The position numbers and the translations under genes were made by a program. A stretch of DNA of 51,404 nucleotides from Bacillus sp. (in: firmicutes) (GTDB lineage Bacteria > Bacillota > Bacilli > Bacillales > Salisediminibacteriaceae). Shown here piece by piece: positions 42,274-50,403 of this stretch (the first letter of the stretch is position 1; every line of letters begins with the position of its first letter). Location of the stretch: assembly GCA_021208645.1 (NCBI GenBank), contig JAJOJL010000034.1:1-51404 (forward strand), given 5' to 3'. The notes below the pieces were generated by a model. That model was not told the DNA's origin. It saw only the letters and a list, made by a program, of their open reading frames with translations, and did no database searches.

Positions 42274-43009
42274 TGAAAACTTTAAATCGATGGATAACAA
42301 AGTAAAATTTGATGAAAAAGAGAAGCGAGAGCTATTTTTTCAAATTAATAATAAAATAAATACCAACAAAATAAAATTTCTCAAACTAATCATCAAGTGG
42401 AGATATTATTTAGCGTTATCCACAGCATTTTTATTACTAATTGTCTTATCCATTTCACATGTGACTAATGACAATCAAGACCGAACAAGTAGAATAGAAC
42501 ACAGCGAGGTTGTATTAAATACGGAATACCTTGCATTAGATGAATCGGCGAATAATGAAGAAGTGAAGCATTATTTAGCAGACTCATTAGAGATTGCGAT
42601 TGGGTCTTTGCCATTTCCTCTCATATTACCAGATGAAATACCAGGTTCATTTCATTCATTTGAGCCAGTTTATATTACTGACTGGAATGAATCTCATAGA
42701 GGAAGAGACATTAGTATAGAATTAGCAGCAACATCTACCGTTGGCAATGATGATAGGCTAGTAATATTTGCAAGGAACTTTGACATTAATGTATTATTAG
42801 ATGTTTTCAGAGGTGGCGAAGAGATAATATTAGATAACGAACAAGTTATTTATTTTACACACCCTGATGAATCAATGGCTTCGTGGCATTCAGCCACTAT
42901 GAGTTGGATTGCCGACGATGTATTTTATTCAGTTGAGTATAAGGGCAGTAATATAGATGCTAATGCTGTTAAACCTATTCTTCTAGACTTAGTTAAGCAG
43001 ATGCAATAA
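42260..43009 (+). CDS. probable membrane anti-sigma factor with outer DUF4367-like domain
   Basis: This 249-residue protein has a charged cytoplasmic N-terminus of about 47 residues, one membrane helix (YLALSTAFLLLIVLSIS) and an outer domain of about 170 residues whose end (ATMSWIADDVFYSVEYKG) resembles DUF4367-type domains of Bacillus anti-sigma proteins. The overlap with the sigma gene and this topology support the role. There is no zinc-binding HxxxCxxC motif, so it is not of the ZAS class. A released sigma factor would respond to an envelope signal. Confidence 0.7.
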   Translation: MSQFDENFKSMDNKVKFDEKEKRELFFQINNKINTNKIKFLKLIIKWRYYLALSTAFLLLIVLSISHVTNDNQDRTSRIEHSEVVLNTEYLALDESANNEEVKHYLADSLEIAIGSLPFPLILPDEIPGSFHSFEPVYITDWNESHRGRDISIELAATSTVGNDDRLVIFARNFDINVLLDVFRGGEEIILDNEQVIYFTHPDESMASWHSATMSWIADDVFYSVEYKGSNIDANAVKPILLDLVKQMQ

Positions 43010-43050
43010 TCACTTCGGGTTAGGAAGATGATTAATTTCATTTTTAGGTG

Positions 43051-43085
43051 AGCGAGAGTCGAAAGCTCTCGCTACTCTGTTTTTT
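43051..43085 (+). terminator. terminator of the sigma/anti-sigma operon
   Basis: AGCGAGAG pairs with CTCTCGCT around TCGAAAG; TTTTTT follows after ACTCTG. Confidence 0.65.
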
Positions 43086-43124
43086 ACTTTAGAAGAGATT
43101 GCGAGCTAATGGTGGTGTCGTACA

Positions 43125-43430
43125 ATGTATAACGAGTATTTAAATAAAACGGTAAAGGTGGTTGTAGATAGACCATTGGATTCAAAGCACTCTCGCTACA
43201 ACTTTTATTTTTCAATAGATTATGGTTGATTCCTTATACGAAAGCAGAAGATGGTGAAGAAAGAATAAGAAGGAACAGTTATTGCAGTTGTAAATAGGAA
43301 GAACGATGACGAGGATAAACTCGTTGTAACTAATCAAGATTACAGTGTTGCAGAAATTAAATCGCTAATTCATTTTCAAGAACAATTTTTTGAAATAGAA
43401 CTAATTAAGATGAATTTAAACATTCCTTAA
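43125..43430 (+). pseudogene. broken inorganic pyrophosphatase-family gene
   Basis: The frame starts MYNEYLNKTVKVVVDRPLDS, typical of the short Bacillus pyrophosphatase-like proteins, and ends GTVIAVVNRKNDDEDKLVV and FQEQFFEIELIKM. Near 43223 one T is missing (FSIDYGLIPYTK). Near 43262 the expected segment after DGEE (I-D/E-A-Y-V-L-G and following) is gone, a deletion of perhaps 12-15 codons that cannot be a base-call error. It is probably a true pseudogene. Confidence 0.65.
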
Positions 43431-43483
43431 TATGTGAAGAAGTGTACTTAACGGAGTAGCTTTAGTTACACAAATCATGAATA

Positions 43484-43541
43484 TAAAAGGTCCTAAATAT
43501 GCATAATTTTATTCATTTTATTGCATATGGGACCTTTTATT
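43484..43541 (+). terminator. terminator-like hairpin
   Basis: AAAAGGTCC and ATATGCA pair with TGCATAT and GGACCTTTT. It follows the pyrophosphatase remnant. Up to the res-like repeats (43936) no supported gene is seen. Confidence 0.6.
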
Positions 43542-43935
43542 ATGTAAAAAGAAACAGTAGGACTGAAGAAAGTTGAAGAGCCAACAGCTGTAATACGAAT
43601 ATTTGTTTAATATTTTATATGGGAGGCGCAGTTATTACAGATCCGTATTATTATCGAATAACTGGTCCAGCCAATCTTTCTTGTGCTGTTTTCATCTTAA
43701 CTGTTTTAACACCGTGTTCTTTAATTATATTTGAAAAAAAGTCAGGTTCTATTTTTTATTGGTTTTCGGGTAGGGTTTGGTTTGAATTTTTAGTTGCTTT
43801 TTTTACATCTTGAATCCCTCCAGTTATCCTTGTTTAATATGAAATATTTAGTTAAAGAAATGTTGTTTAAATAAATAAAGCACTTTACAAAAATTGTTAT
43901 CCGTCTGAAGTATAACTATCAAAATTAATATATAG

Positions 43936-44061
43936 AGTGTCTAAAAGTTTTAACTTTTAGACACTTAATAATATTGTTTCAAAACATACATATTTTGACT
44001 TTAAATTTGTCTAGAAGTTAGTCTATAATTAAATGTATATAAGATTGTAATCTTTTAGACA
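43936..44061. promoter_or_regulatory. resolvase binding sites (res-like) upstream of the recombinase
   Basis: The motif TGTCTAAAAG recurs as inverted pairs: AGTGTCTAAAAGTT with AACTTTTAGACACT (43936-43965), and TGTCTAGAAG (44008-44017) with CTTTTAGACA (44052-44061). The second pair is about 44 bp apart and ends next to the ribosome binding site of the resolvase gene. Serine resolvases bind such pairs in their own promoter for recombination and autoregulation. A TATAAT at 44024 lies between the arms. Confidence 0.6.
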
Positions 44062-44073
44062 GGAGGCGCTAGA

Positions 44074-44640
44074 ATGAAAATTGGCTATGCTAGAGTTTCT
44101 ACAGTTGGACAAGACTTGGCAACTCAAAGGGAACTATTGACAGAAGCGGGCTGCAGAAAAATTTTTGTAGAAAAAGTAACTGGAACGAATACTGTCAAAC
44201 GAGAGCAACTTGTAGAAGCGATTGACTTTATGGATGAAGGAGATACATTAGTTGTCACAAAAATTGACAGGTTGGCTCGTTCAATTATTGACCTTAATAA
44301 CATTGTTCAAAAATTAAATGAAAAAGGAATTGGTGTTCACTTCTTAAAAGACAACATGGAGTTTAAAGCTGGAAATGACACTAACAGCATCCAAACATTG
44401 CTCTTTAACATTTTAGGATCATTTGCCCAGTTTGAAAGGGACTTAATAGTTGAAAGAACTACGGAAGGCAGAGAGCGTGCAAAGAAGCAAGGAAAACATA
44501 TGGGGAGACCAGGTCAGCCCGCTAAAAACATTGAAAGAGCAATGGAGTTATATAGACAAAGAGATAGTAACGGAATGAGTGTTAATGATATTGTAAAATT
44601 GACTGGTGTTCCTCGAAGTACAATATATGCAAATAAATAG
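44074..44640 (+). CDS. serine recombinase (resolvase/invertase family)
   Basis: This 188-residue protein has the resolvase N-terminal domain with the nucleophile in IGYARVSTVGQD (Ser in RVST), LVVTKIDRLARS and GSFAQFERDLIVERT, then the C-terminal helix-turn-helix (MSVNDIVKLTGVPRSTIY). This is the Tn3-resolvase and Hin/Gin size class. AGGAGGCG precedes the ATG. Its upstream region carries matching inverted sites. It suggests that the accessory region came from a plasmid or transposon. Confidence 0.93.
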   Translation: MKIGYARVSTVGQDLATQRELLTEAGCRKIFVEKVTGTNTVKREQLVEAIDFMDEGDTLVVTKIDRLARSIIDLNNIVQKLNEKGIGVHFLKDNMEFKAGNDTNSIQTLLFNILGSFAQFERDLIVERTTEGRERAKKQGKHMGRPGQPAKNIERAMELYRQRDSNGMSVNDIVKLTGVPRSTIYANK

Positions 44641-44786
44641 ATTAATTACATTGACCTATTTTTTACCTCTGAATCACAAGATATAGGGAATTCATAATAC
44701 TTAACCGGGGAGTTTTTAAACTTTACCAGTAACTAATTAAATTACAAAGTACTTCAACTAATGTATTTTTATATTTCTTGAAGGGA

Positions 44787-44814
44787 TTTACAATTATTTG
44801 AAGAAATGTATAAA
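44787..44814 (+). promoter_or_regulatory. predicted promoter of the tcmP operon
   Basis: TTTACA (44787-44792), 16 bp, TATAAA (44809-44814), 63 bases before the tcmP start. The rest of 44641-44786 shows nothing clear. Confidence 0.5.
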
Positions 44815-44877
44815 AGTCGATTTGAGTATTATTTTGACTGTATTTGCTTAGTGAGTATTTTTTAGGGGGGGAAGGGA

Positions 44878-46079
44878 ATGAACCAGAATTTTTTTGATGA
44901 ACTGCAGCCGCATAGTGCCGCAAAACTAACTATTCTTAATAACTATGTAATACCTTGGATGAGAAAAATCGTACTAGGTAATCGGGCAATAGGTCGTTGT
45001 TTAATAATTGATGGTTTTGCAGGTGAAGGACTTTATGGTGAAGAGGGTAAAGAAGTTAATGGCTCACCATTCGTATTATTAGACCAAGCCATTGATTTTT
45101 ACAAACAAGCTAAAGCAAATAATTGGCCAGAGCCAAGAATTTTATTATTATTTAATGAATACAATCCAGACAGCTTTTTGTTACTTAAGGAAAACATAAA
45201 AAAAAGATACGGTCTTGATTATAACGAAGATAAATTTTATAACGCAATACCAGATTACCCTAGTGTAAAATTAGCTTTAATGAATGAAACTTTTGAAAAT
45301 GTTCTAATCTCCTTATTAGAAAGAACAAAAGGGAGAATGGTTCCCAGCTTCTGTTTTATTGACCCTTATGGATTTAAAGACACTCCACTACAGCTAATAG
45401 GTGAATATTTGAAAAGTAGAAGTTCTGAGATACTATTAAATTTTATTTATGAAGAAACAAATCGTTTTATAAGGAACAAAAATTCAAAAATAAGAGAACA
45501 TTTGATGAGTCATTTCGGGGTGGATACATTAGATGAGTTAATACAATTGATTGAAGGGAAGAAAAGTGAAGAGAGGAAAAAAGTTATTGTTAACTATTAT
45601 TCTAAACAACTTCAAGAACATGCTGGATATGTACTTAACTTTGATATTTATAAAAACGGACGCACCAAAATGATTTTGTTTTTTGGTTCAAATCATGCAG
45701 GTGGATTAAGAGAAATGAAAAATAGTATGTGGGATATAGACGGAACCGGAAGTTATATATTCAAAAAAGATACTAATGTGCAGGATATTCATTTTGACTT
45801 TATCTATGAAATGGAAGAAGAAGAAAGGCTAAAAAAAATTGGCAGATAGTATTTTTAATCGCTACAAAGGTGAAAATGGTATTCGTGAAGAAGAAGTAGA
45901 TGAACATATCCTTTTTAATACATCATTCCCACCTGATAAATTCTTAAAAAAGACATTAAGATGGATGGAAGAGAAAGGTTTATTGGCAAATGTAAAAAAA
46001 AAGAAATGGGAAAAATAGAAGACCCGGAACTTTTAACGAGGTATATATAGACTTTGATCAGGAACGTATGTTCCGTTAG
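44878..46079 (+). CDS. tcmP: three-Cys-motif partner protein TcmP, two frameshifts
   Basis: The restored protein has about 399 residues. [21 protein letters not shown] is the family landmark near the N-terminus and looks like a Rossmann, methyltransferase-like loop; [15 protein letters not shown] is a second. The C-terminal winged-helix-like part ([20 protein letters not shown]) and the end [17 protein letters not shown] are in other frames: a run of seven A near 45837 should be six, and nine A near 45992 should be eight. TcmP genes are known to pair with three-Cys proteins of the DUF5131 family, and one follows here after 41 bases. The biochemical role is unknown. Confidence 0.82.
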
Positions 46080-46120
46080 TTAGGTACATGTGGTACACTT
46101 GTATCAAGGAGGGATGTATC

Positions 46121-46840
46121 ATGGCTGGTAATTCCAGTATTGAATGGACTGAAGCCACTTGGAATCCCGTAACAGGATGTACAAAAGTTTCGGAAGGTTG
46201 CAGAAATTGTTATGCTGCTACCATGGCAAAAAGGTTGCATGCTATGGGTAATCCTCGTTACGAAAATGGGTTTAATGTTACCTTACAGCATGACTTAATT
46301 ATTAAACCATATGAGTGGAAAAAACCCAAAAGAATATTTGTTAACTCGATGTCAGATTTATTTCATGAAGATGTCCCATTAGACTTCATTCAAAGTGTAT
46401 TTAGAACAATGAACAATACTTTGCACCACACTTATCAGATACTTACAAAGAGACCACAACGCGTAGTACAATTAGCTAATAAATTAAACTGGTCTCCAAA
46501 TATTTGGATGGGGACTAGTGTAGAAAATCAAGAGACAGCATTTAGAATTAATTATTTAGGACAAGTTCCTGCTCACGTTCGCTTTCTATCATGTGAACCC
46601 CTTATAGGCCCTATATATAAATTAGACTTAGATAAGATAAATTGGGTTATAGTAGGTGGTGAAAGTGGAGCAGGTGCAAGACCGATGGAAGCTGATTGGG
46701 TAAGGGATATCCGTGATCAATGCCATGAACAAGCTATAGCATTCTTTTTCAAACAATGGGGTGGTGCTCAAAAGCACAAGAACGGAAGAATACTTGATGA
46801 AAGAACCTACGATGAATATCCCAAAATAGTTAACACGTAA
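46121..46840 (+). CDS. DUF5131 (phage Gp37/Gp68) family three-Cys protein
   Basis: This 239-residue protein starts [20 protein letters not shown] and carries the three-Cys motif as C-x7-C-x2-C (residues 20, 28 and 31 or so), reminiscent of a radical-SAM iron-sulfur site. [58 protein letters not shown] and FFFKQWGG are all family landmarks. AAGGAGGG lies 7 bases before ATG at 46121. It forms a two-gene unit with tcmP. Such pairs occur in phages and mobile islands. A role in nucleotide or DNA modification is only a guess. Confidence 0.88.
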   Translation: MAGNSSIEWTEATWNPVTGCTKVSEGCRNCYAATMAKRLHAMGNPRYENGFNVTLQHDLIIKPYEWKKPKRIFVNSMSDLFHEDVPLDFIQSVFRTMNNTLHHTYQILTKRPQRVVQLANKLNWSPNIWMGTSVENQETAFRINYLGQVPAHVRFLSCEPLIGPIYKLDLDKINWVIVGGESGAGARPMEADWVRDIRDQCHEQAIAFFFKQWGGAQKHKNGRILDERTYDEYPKIVNT

Positions 46841-47016
46841 GTCCTTTTGTGTTATTTCGGGTTAAACAGCGAAAATCTGGAACTCTAACCTAACTTAAAA
46901 AATCCACTGATAAATATCTTAAGAGTGGGAGAAATAGGACAGTAAAAATATACAATGACAAATAGACATCACTTCGTTTAAAATAGGAGTAGTGCCTTTT
47001 TTCTAGTTATTAGTTT

Positions 47017-47083
47017 GAAAAATAAAACCCTCGCCAGGACACAGCCCGCGAGGTTCGATAATCCGGAACGCAGTCTGATTATC
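47017..47083 (-). ncRNA. candidate DUF3800-associated small RNA, upstream copy
   Basis: Read on the minus strand, two hairpins follow each other: GATAATC pairs with GATTATC (13-nt loop), then CCTCGC pairs with GCGAGG (13-nt loop), and GGTTTTATTTTTC follows like a terminator tract. A TATAAT box lies just before it (47093-47088); no good -35 is seen. It is the inverted counterpart of the element at 48072 and points away from the DUF3800 gene. The two share GATAA-x-C, ACCTCGC, GGCTG-x-GTCC-x-GGCGAG. Confidence 0.65.
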
Positions 47084-47137
47084 TACTATTATATATATCC
47101 ATTAAAAATAAATATATTCCCCTTAAGAGGCGTTTTT

Positions 47138-48028
47138 ATGAAAAAATATTGCATTAGTTATCTAGATGAAGCAAAAATTTTTAATACAGGTCCCAATAAA
47201 TCAATTGATCATTATACTATCGTTAGTATCACGTTCGATAGAGATTATTATATCAATACTGTTGAACCGGCGTGGAATCAATTGCGCTTAAACAATGGCA
47301 TACCAGAAGGTCAAGCATTACATTTTACGGATATACGGAATCTTTTGGTCCAAAGATCTATTGAAAAATATAAACCAGAATGGCTTTCCATATTTACTAA
47401 AACTAATTCTCCGGTTAGTGTAGATATGGATTATCAGCGACTTCATGCATTTTTTACAGATGTTGTAGAATTTATTAATCAGTACAACTTTGTTATACAA
47501 GCGACCGGGATAAGATTCGACAAACAAGGGTTGGTTCGTAATATTAGTAATAAATATTTCAAAAACTCAACCTATCAGCCACCATATCATGCACTAAAGG
47601 AACACCTGAATCTCATGGGGGTTTATCTTCTTAATATCCCGGCAGGAAAATTCGACCCTAAAAGAGCAGTATTTTTATCAACAAAATTGAGATTTGACGG
47701 TGATATAGACTTAGGTGAAAGAGATGACCTACGAGAAGCGTTCAACCATTGCATTAGTTTGGGTACCCGCCATTTTAGACCTACTTTCACTAAAACAATC
47801 TTTGATGAAATTCGGTTTGTTGGAAAGGATGAAGTAGGGAGCACGGTCATTAGTCATGCAGGTAATGAAATTACCGATTTTATTACTACGATTATTTCCC
47901 GGCACTTATGGAATATAGATACTCACCTTATACCAGTAAGCATTTCTGGAATGCCTATAATAGAGACTCTGCCACCAATAATTGAAAAGTTGTTTAATAG
48001 CCAAAAAATAGATGATAACATATTTTGA
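47138..48028 (+). CDS. DUF3800-like protein flanked by small RNA elements
   Basis: This 296-residue protein resembles DUF3800 (PF12686): an early acidic motif in CISYLDEAKIF (usual D-E-S-G), GQALHFTDIRNLL in place of the E-L-H-A-x-D-I segment, FDEIRFVGKDE, and AGNEITDFITTIISRH as the C-terminal A-D-x-x-A motif. The family is thought to have an RNase-H-like fold with acidic active site, and its function is unknown. The Asp10/Glu11 and the late Asp residues are the candidates for catalysis. AGAGGCG precedes ATG at 47138, better than an in-frame start at 47015 that would run through the upstream hairpins. Confidence 0.7.
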   Translation: MKKYCISYLDEAKIFNTGPNKSIDHYTIVSITFDRDYYINTVEPAWNQLRLNNGIPEGQALHFTDIRNLLVQRSIEKYKPEWLSIFTKTNSPVSVDMDYQRLHAFFTDVVEFINQYNFVIQATGIRFDKQGLVRNISNKYFKNSTYQPPYHALKEHLNLMGVYLLNIPAGKFDPKRAVFLSTKLRFDGDIDLGERDDLREAFNHCISLGTRHFRPTFTKTIFDEIRFVGKDEVGSTVISHAGNEITDFITTIISRHLWNIDTHLIPVSISGMPIIETLPPIIEKLFNSQKIDDNIF

Positions 48029-48037
48029 TACCATGTG

Positions 48038-48065
48038 TTGACAAATAAAACATTACTGTTATAAT
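48038..48065 (+). promoter_or_regulatory. consensus sigma-A promoter of the downstream small RNA
   Basis: TTGACA-N16-TATAAT, both boxes perfect, begins 10 bases after the DUF3800 stop codon and ends 9 bases before the first hairpin. It is one of the best promoters in the window, and no protein gene follows it closely. Confidence 0.8.
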
Positions 48066-48071
48066 AAATTA

Positions 48072-48138
48072 TAGATAAGCGGGTCGAGAACCTGGCTTTT
48101 CGCACCTCGCAGGCTGAGTCCCGGCGAGTTATTTTTTT
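48072..48138 (+). ncRNA. candidate DUF3800-associated small RNA, downstream copy
   Basis: A transcript from the consensus promoter would start near 48072. It contains GATAAGC paired with GCTTTTC (one A-A mismatch, 14-nt loop), then CTCGC paired with GCGAG (13-nt loop), and ends in TTATTTTTTT, so the second hairpin doubles as an intrinsic terminator. The predicted RNA is about 65 nt. It is homologous to the inverted copy before the DUF3800 gene. Confidence 0.75.
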
Positions 48139-48239
48139 GTGTAAATTTAATTGTTATTAAATGCATGGAGACCTATATCATGCTTTTGCTTTGAGTTGAG
48201 AACTTTAAAATTTTTTTTTAAAAAAAATAGAAGGATTTT

Positions 48240-48291
48240 AAGCACAGTACGCAATAGTATATTTAAATATACTATTCGGCGTACTGTGCTT
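48240..48291. other. long near-perfect hairpin
   Basis: AAGCACAGTACGC pairs with GCGTACTGTGCTT, and between them AATAGTATATTT pairs with AAATATACTATT; only CG is unpaired. The 25-bp stem could be a terminator, a transposon end or a replication hairpin. Confidence 0.6.
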
Positions 48292-48440
48292 TTAATGGCT
48301 TTTTCATAATGTTGTGAAGTGTTTCACTTATGCTGAATAATAAATACGAGAATATAACAGAGATTTTGTTAAACAGAACTACGAAAATATTTAATAGCAA
48401 ATGATATATATATATTCAGATTCAATTGCGGAAGAACATT

Positions 48441-48488
48441 AGCCTAATTCCTCGGTGAGAATAACGAGGATTAGGCTTTTTTGTCTGT
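48441..48488 (+). terminator. intrinsic terminator
   Basis: AGCCTAATTCCTCG pairs with CGAGGATTAGGCT (one base bulged) and TTTTTT follows. No gene ends close upstream on this strand except the small RNA. Confidence 0.7.
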
Positions 48489-48683
48489 AGTCACTTTCTT
48501 AGTATTAACTAAGAATGATTAAAATTCTAAAAAAAAGAGAGAATTAAACTGGCCAAAAGTAAAATATTTATATACTAAAATAGGTGCTGATAGTAGTGAT
48601 ATTATGTGACTAAGTAATAGTTAACTCTTAGTGAAAAACTTTCAGTATAGTAGTAGAAAGAATTCTTCTAGTTCTCTTGCTAA

Positions 48684-48703
48684 TGTATTGTAATTATAAT
48701 ACA
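48684..48703. promoter_or_regulatory. palindromic operator candidate before the XRE gene
   Basis: TGTATT-N8-AATACA overlaps a TATAAT (48695-48700) 34 bases before the XRE start. This is a natural site for autoregulation by the XRE protein. Confidence 0.5.
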
Positions 48704-48736
48704 ACTAGGTATCTTACATCTTTGGAGGTTAGTGTA

Positions 48737-49348
48737 GTGGTAAAAGAAATAAATGACTTTACACATTTGGATAAGATTGATAATAAGGCAACAGGTCAAC
48801 GAATAAAATTCTTAGTCCAAACTGCAGGTTTTTCACAAAAAGAATTAGCAGAAGTTATCAGAAGAGATATTAAAACAATTTCAAATTACTATTGTGGAAT
48901 ATCCCTTCCTGATAAGAACGATTTACTTATACTTTCTAGGATTTTAGGTATCCCATATGATGAGATTTTGATATTTAAAGGGGATATAGAAGGGTACCAA
49001 AGGCTAGAATACTATTCAATTGAGTATAACGGACAAGATGGTGAAACTGTTAATGAAGCAATTGAAAGATCGAAAAGAGAGAGTAAATTATTTAATCAGG
49101 ATACTAAAGGACGAGCAAATATTCGTAATTTAGAAGAAGCTGGTTTTTGTTTACAATTTTTTTCAAAAGAAATAGAACAAGATATTCGTAAGAGAATGAT
49201 GGATGAGTTATTATCTGGAAGTGGTATTCATAGCATGTATATGTACCACATTTATGAGTTCTACATTTGGCGAAAATTATCAGATGAACAACAAGCAAAA
49301 AGTAAAAAGCAGTTTGCTTATTGGCGTGGTGAAGTAGAAAGTTGTTGA
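48737..49348 (+). CDS. XRE-family helix-turn-helix regulator
   Basis: This 203-residue protein has an XRE DNA-binding domain at its N-terminus (TGQRIKFLVQTAGFSQKELAEVIRRDIKTISNYYCG, about residues 18-52). The remaining 130 residues match nothing I know. The start is GTG at 48737, 8 bases after GGAGG; an ATG at 48677 lies before the promoter box and is rejected. A gene of unknown function follows after 33 bases. Confidence 0.75.
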   Translation: MVKEINDFTHLDKIDNKATGQRIKFLVQTAGFSQKELAEVIRRDIKTISNYYCGISLPDKNDLLILSRILGIPYDEILIFKGDIEGYQRLEYYSIEYNGQDGETVNEAIERSKRESKLFNQDTKGRANIRNLEEAGFCLQFFSKEIEQDIRKRMMDELLSGSGIHSMYMYHIYEFYIWRKLSDEQQAKSKKQFAYWRGEVESC

Positions 49349-49381
49349 ATATAAATTTTTAAAAAAGTTTGGAGCTACAAA

Positions 49382-49806
49382 ATGGATCAGCAAGAAATAC
49401 TAAAAAATACTATAAAGACATTTTCAAATTATTATGAAAAGCAAAGGTCATTTGAAAGTATAATTTCATATGATCCAGTAATATCAAAAGCACTAGAGGT
49501 TTTTGATGTTGATATGGAGGAGATGGCTCAGCGTGTTTTTGATTTAATGAAAATACCATTGAAGATTCTCCAAAGAAAAATGGAAGAGAAAATTGGACAA
49601 GAGATATCTGTTTAAGTTTAATTAAACTAGCAGCTGAGGAAGAAAAGTATATAGCCCCTGCAGTTGAATTAATAACCGATTGGAGAAATTTAAACGATTA
49701 TACATCAAAAGTTAAATCGCATACTTGGTTTTATCATTCTCAACTACTTGATGCACATTTAAGTGGGTATAAAGAGAATAGTAAGGAAGAAAAACAAACG
49801 AAATAA
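49382..49806 (+). CDS. unknown protein co-transcribed with the XRE regulator, one frameshift
   Basis: The first frame gives 77 residues (MDQQEILKNTIKTFSN to KIGQEI). A second frame without a stop continues LIKLAAEEEKYIAPAVELIT and LNDYTSKVKSHTWFYHSQLL to the stop at 49804. One missing base near 49605 joins them to 141 residues. The protein is helical and acidic. No family is recognised. With the XRE gene it forms a two-gene unit, a layout like many toxin-antitoxin and phage-regulator pairs, but nothing proves that. Confidence 0.5.
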
Positions 49807-49863
49807 AGGAAAAGAATTGTAAAGGAACGATCGTTAATCACCTTTGTACTTACTTATTTATTT

Positions 49864-49963
49864 TAGATACAGAATTTATTATTCTGTATCTATTTTCATG
49901 AGCTCAATGCTAAAATAGATACAGAACACGTTATAAAGTTTTAATAAATAGATACAGAATACG
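49864..49963. repeat. iteron-like repeats of TAGATACAGAA
   Basis: TAGATACAGAAT (49864) faces its inverted copy ATTCTGTATCTA (49881-49892), and two direct copies follow: TAGATACAGAACACG (49916) and TAGATACAGAATACG (49949), 33 bp apart, each followed by AAAGTTT-x-AATAAATA. The remaining stretch up to 50100 is AT-rich with no gene. Confidence 0.65.
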
Positions 49964-50109
49964 AAAAGTTTAATAAATACATAGAGTTCATAAGTCAATA
50001 TCTTTCTTTATCGAGAATGGTGTAATAAATAACATAATACGCTAAAATGTAAGTATTAGGAAACGACAACAGATGAAAGAGTAAAAATGTACTCTTTCAG
50101 GAAAGTCAG

Positions 50110-50396
50110 TTTATTTGGTCCATTGCCGAAATTTTACGGGGTGATTATAAGCAATCAGCCCTGTGTTTCCTCCTCAACACAGACAAAAGTAAAGTCTATG
50201 GAGGCGGACAATATTATTTGCGCTGATCATAGCCAAACATTAACGGTGGCTCTCCCCTTTGCATTTTCTGGCTAAATTCATTGCAATGAGTAGCTTAAAA
50301 CAATATATAGCTGGCTCAAGTTCTATGCAAAATTCAATATTATGCTTAACAGTATTACGCCGCTTAGATTGCGTATTAGAACATACAAAGGAGTGA
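50110..50396 (+). pseudogene. split remnant of type I restriction methylase gene hsdM
   Basis: 50110-50157 encodes FIWSIAEILRGDYKQS and 50346-50396 encodes LTVLRRLDCVLEHTKE and a stop. In HsdM proteins these two pieces are only about nine residues apart. Here about 190 bp of unrelated sequence separates them. The rest of hsdM is missing. The last codons provide the ribosome binding site (AAAGGAG) of the next gene. Confidence 0.65.
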
Positions 50397-50403
50397 ATAC
50401 AAT

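Noticed and set aside
43619-43813. 64-codon ORF with a hydrophobic stretch
   Set aside because: Possible start context is weak and the sequence reads as AT-rich chance coding; no homology is recognised.
47015-47137. Upstream in-frame start of the DUF3800 gene (TTG at 47015)
   Set aside because: It would translate the two-hairpin element, has no ribosome binding site, and AGAGGCG precedes the ATG at 47138.
49864-49963. CRISPR array
   Set aside because: Repeats are too short and partly inverted, with no spacers of even length and no cas genes.
50087-50275. 62-codon ORF across the hsdM remnant
   Set aside because: The FIWSIAEILRGDYKQS frame is the meaningful one; this ORF crosses it in another frame.
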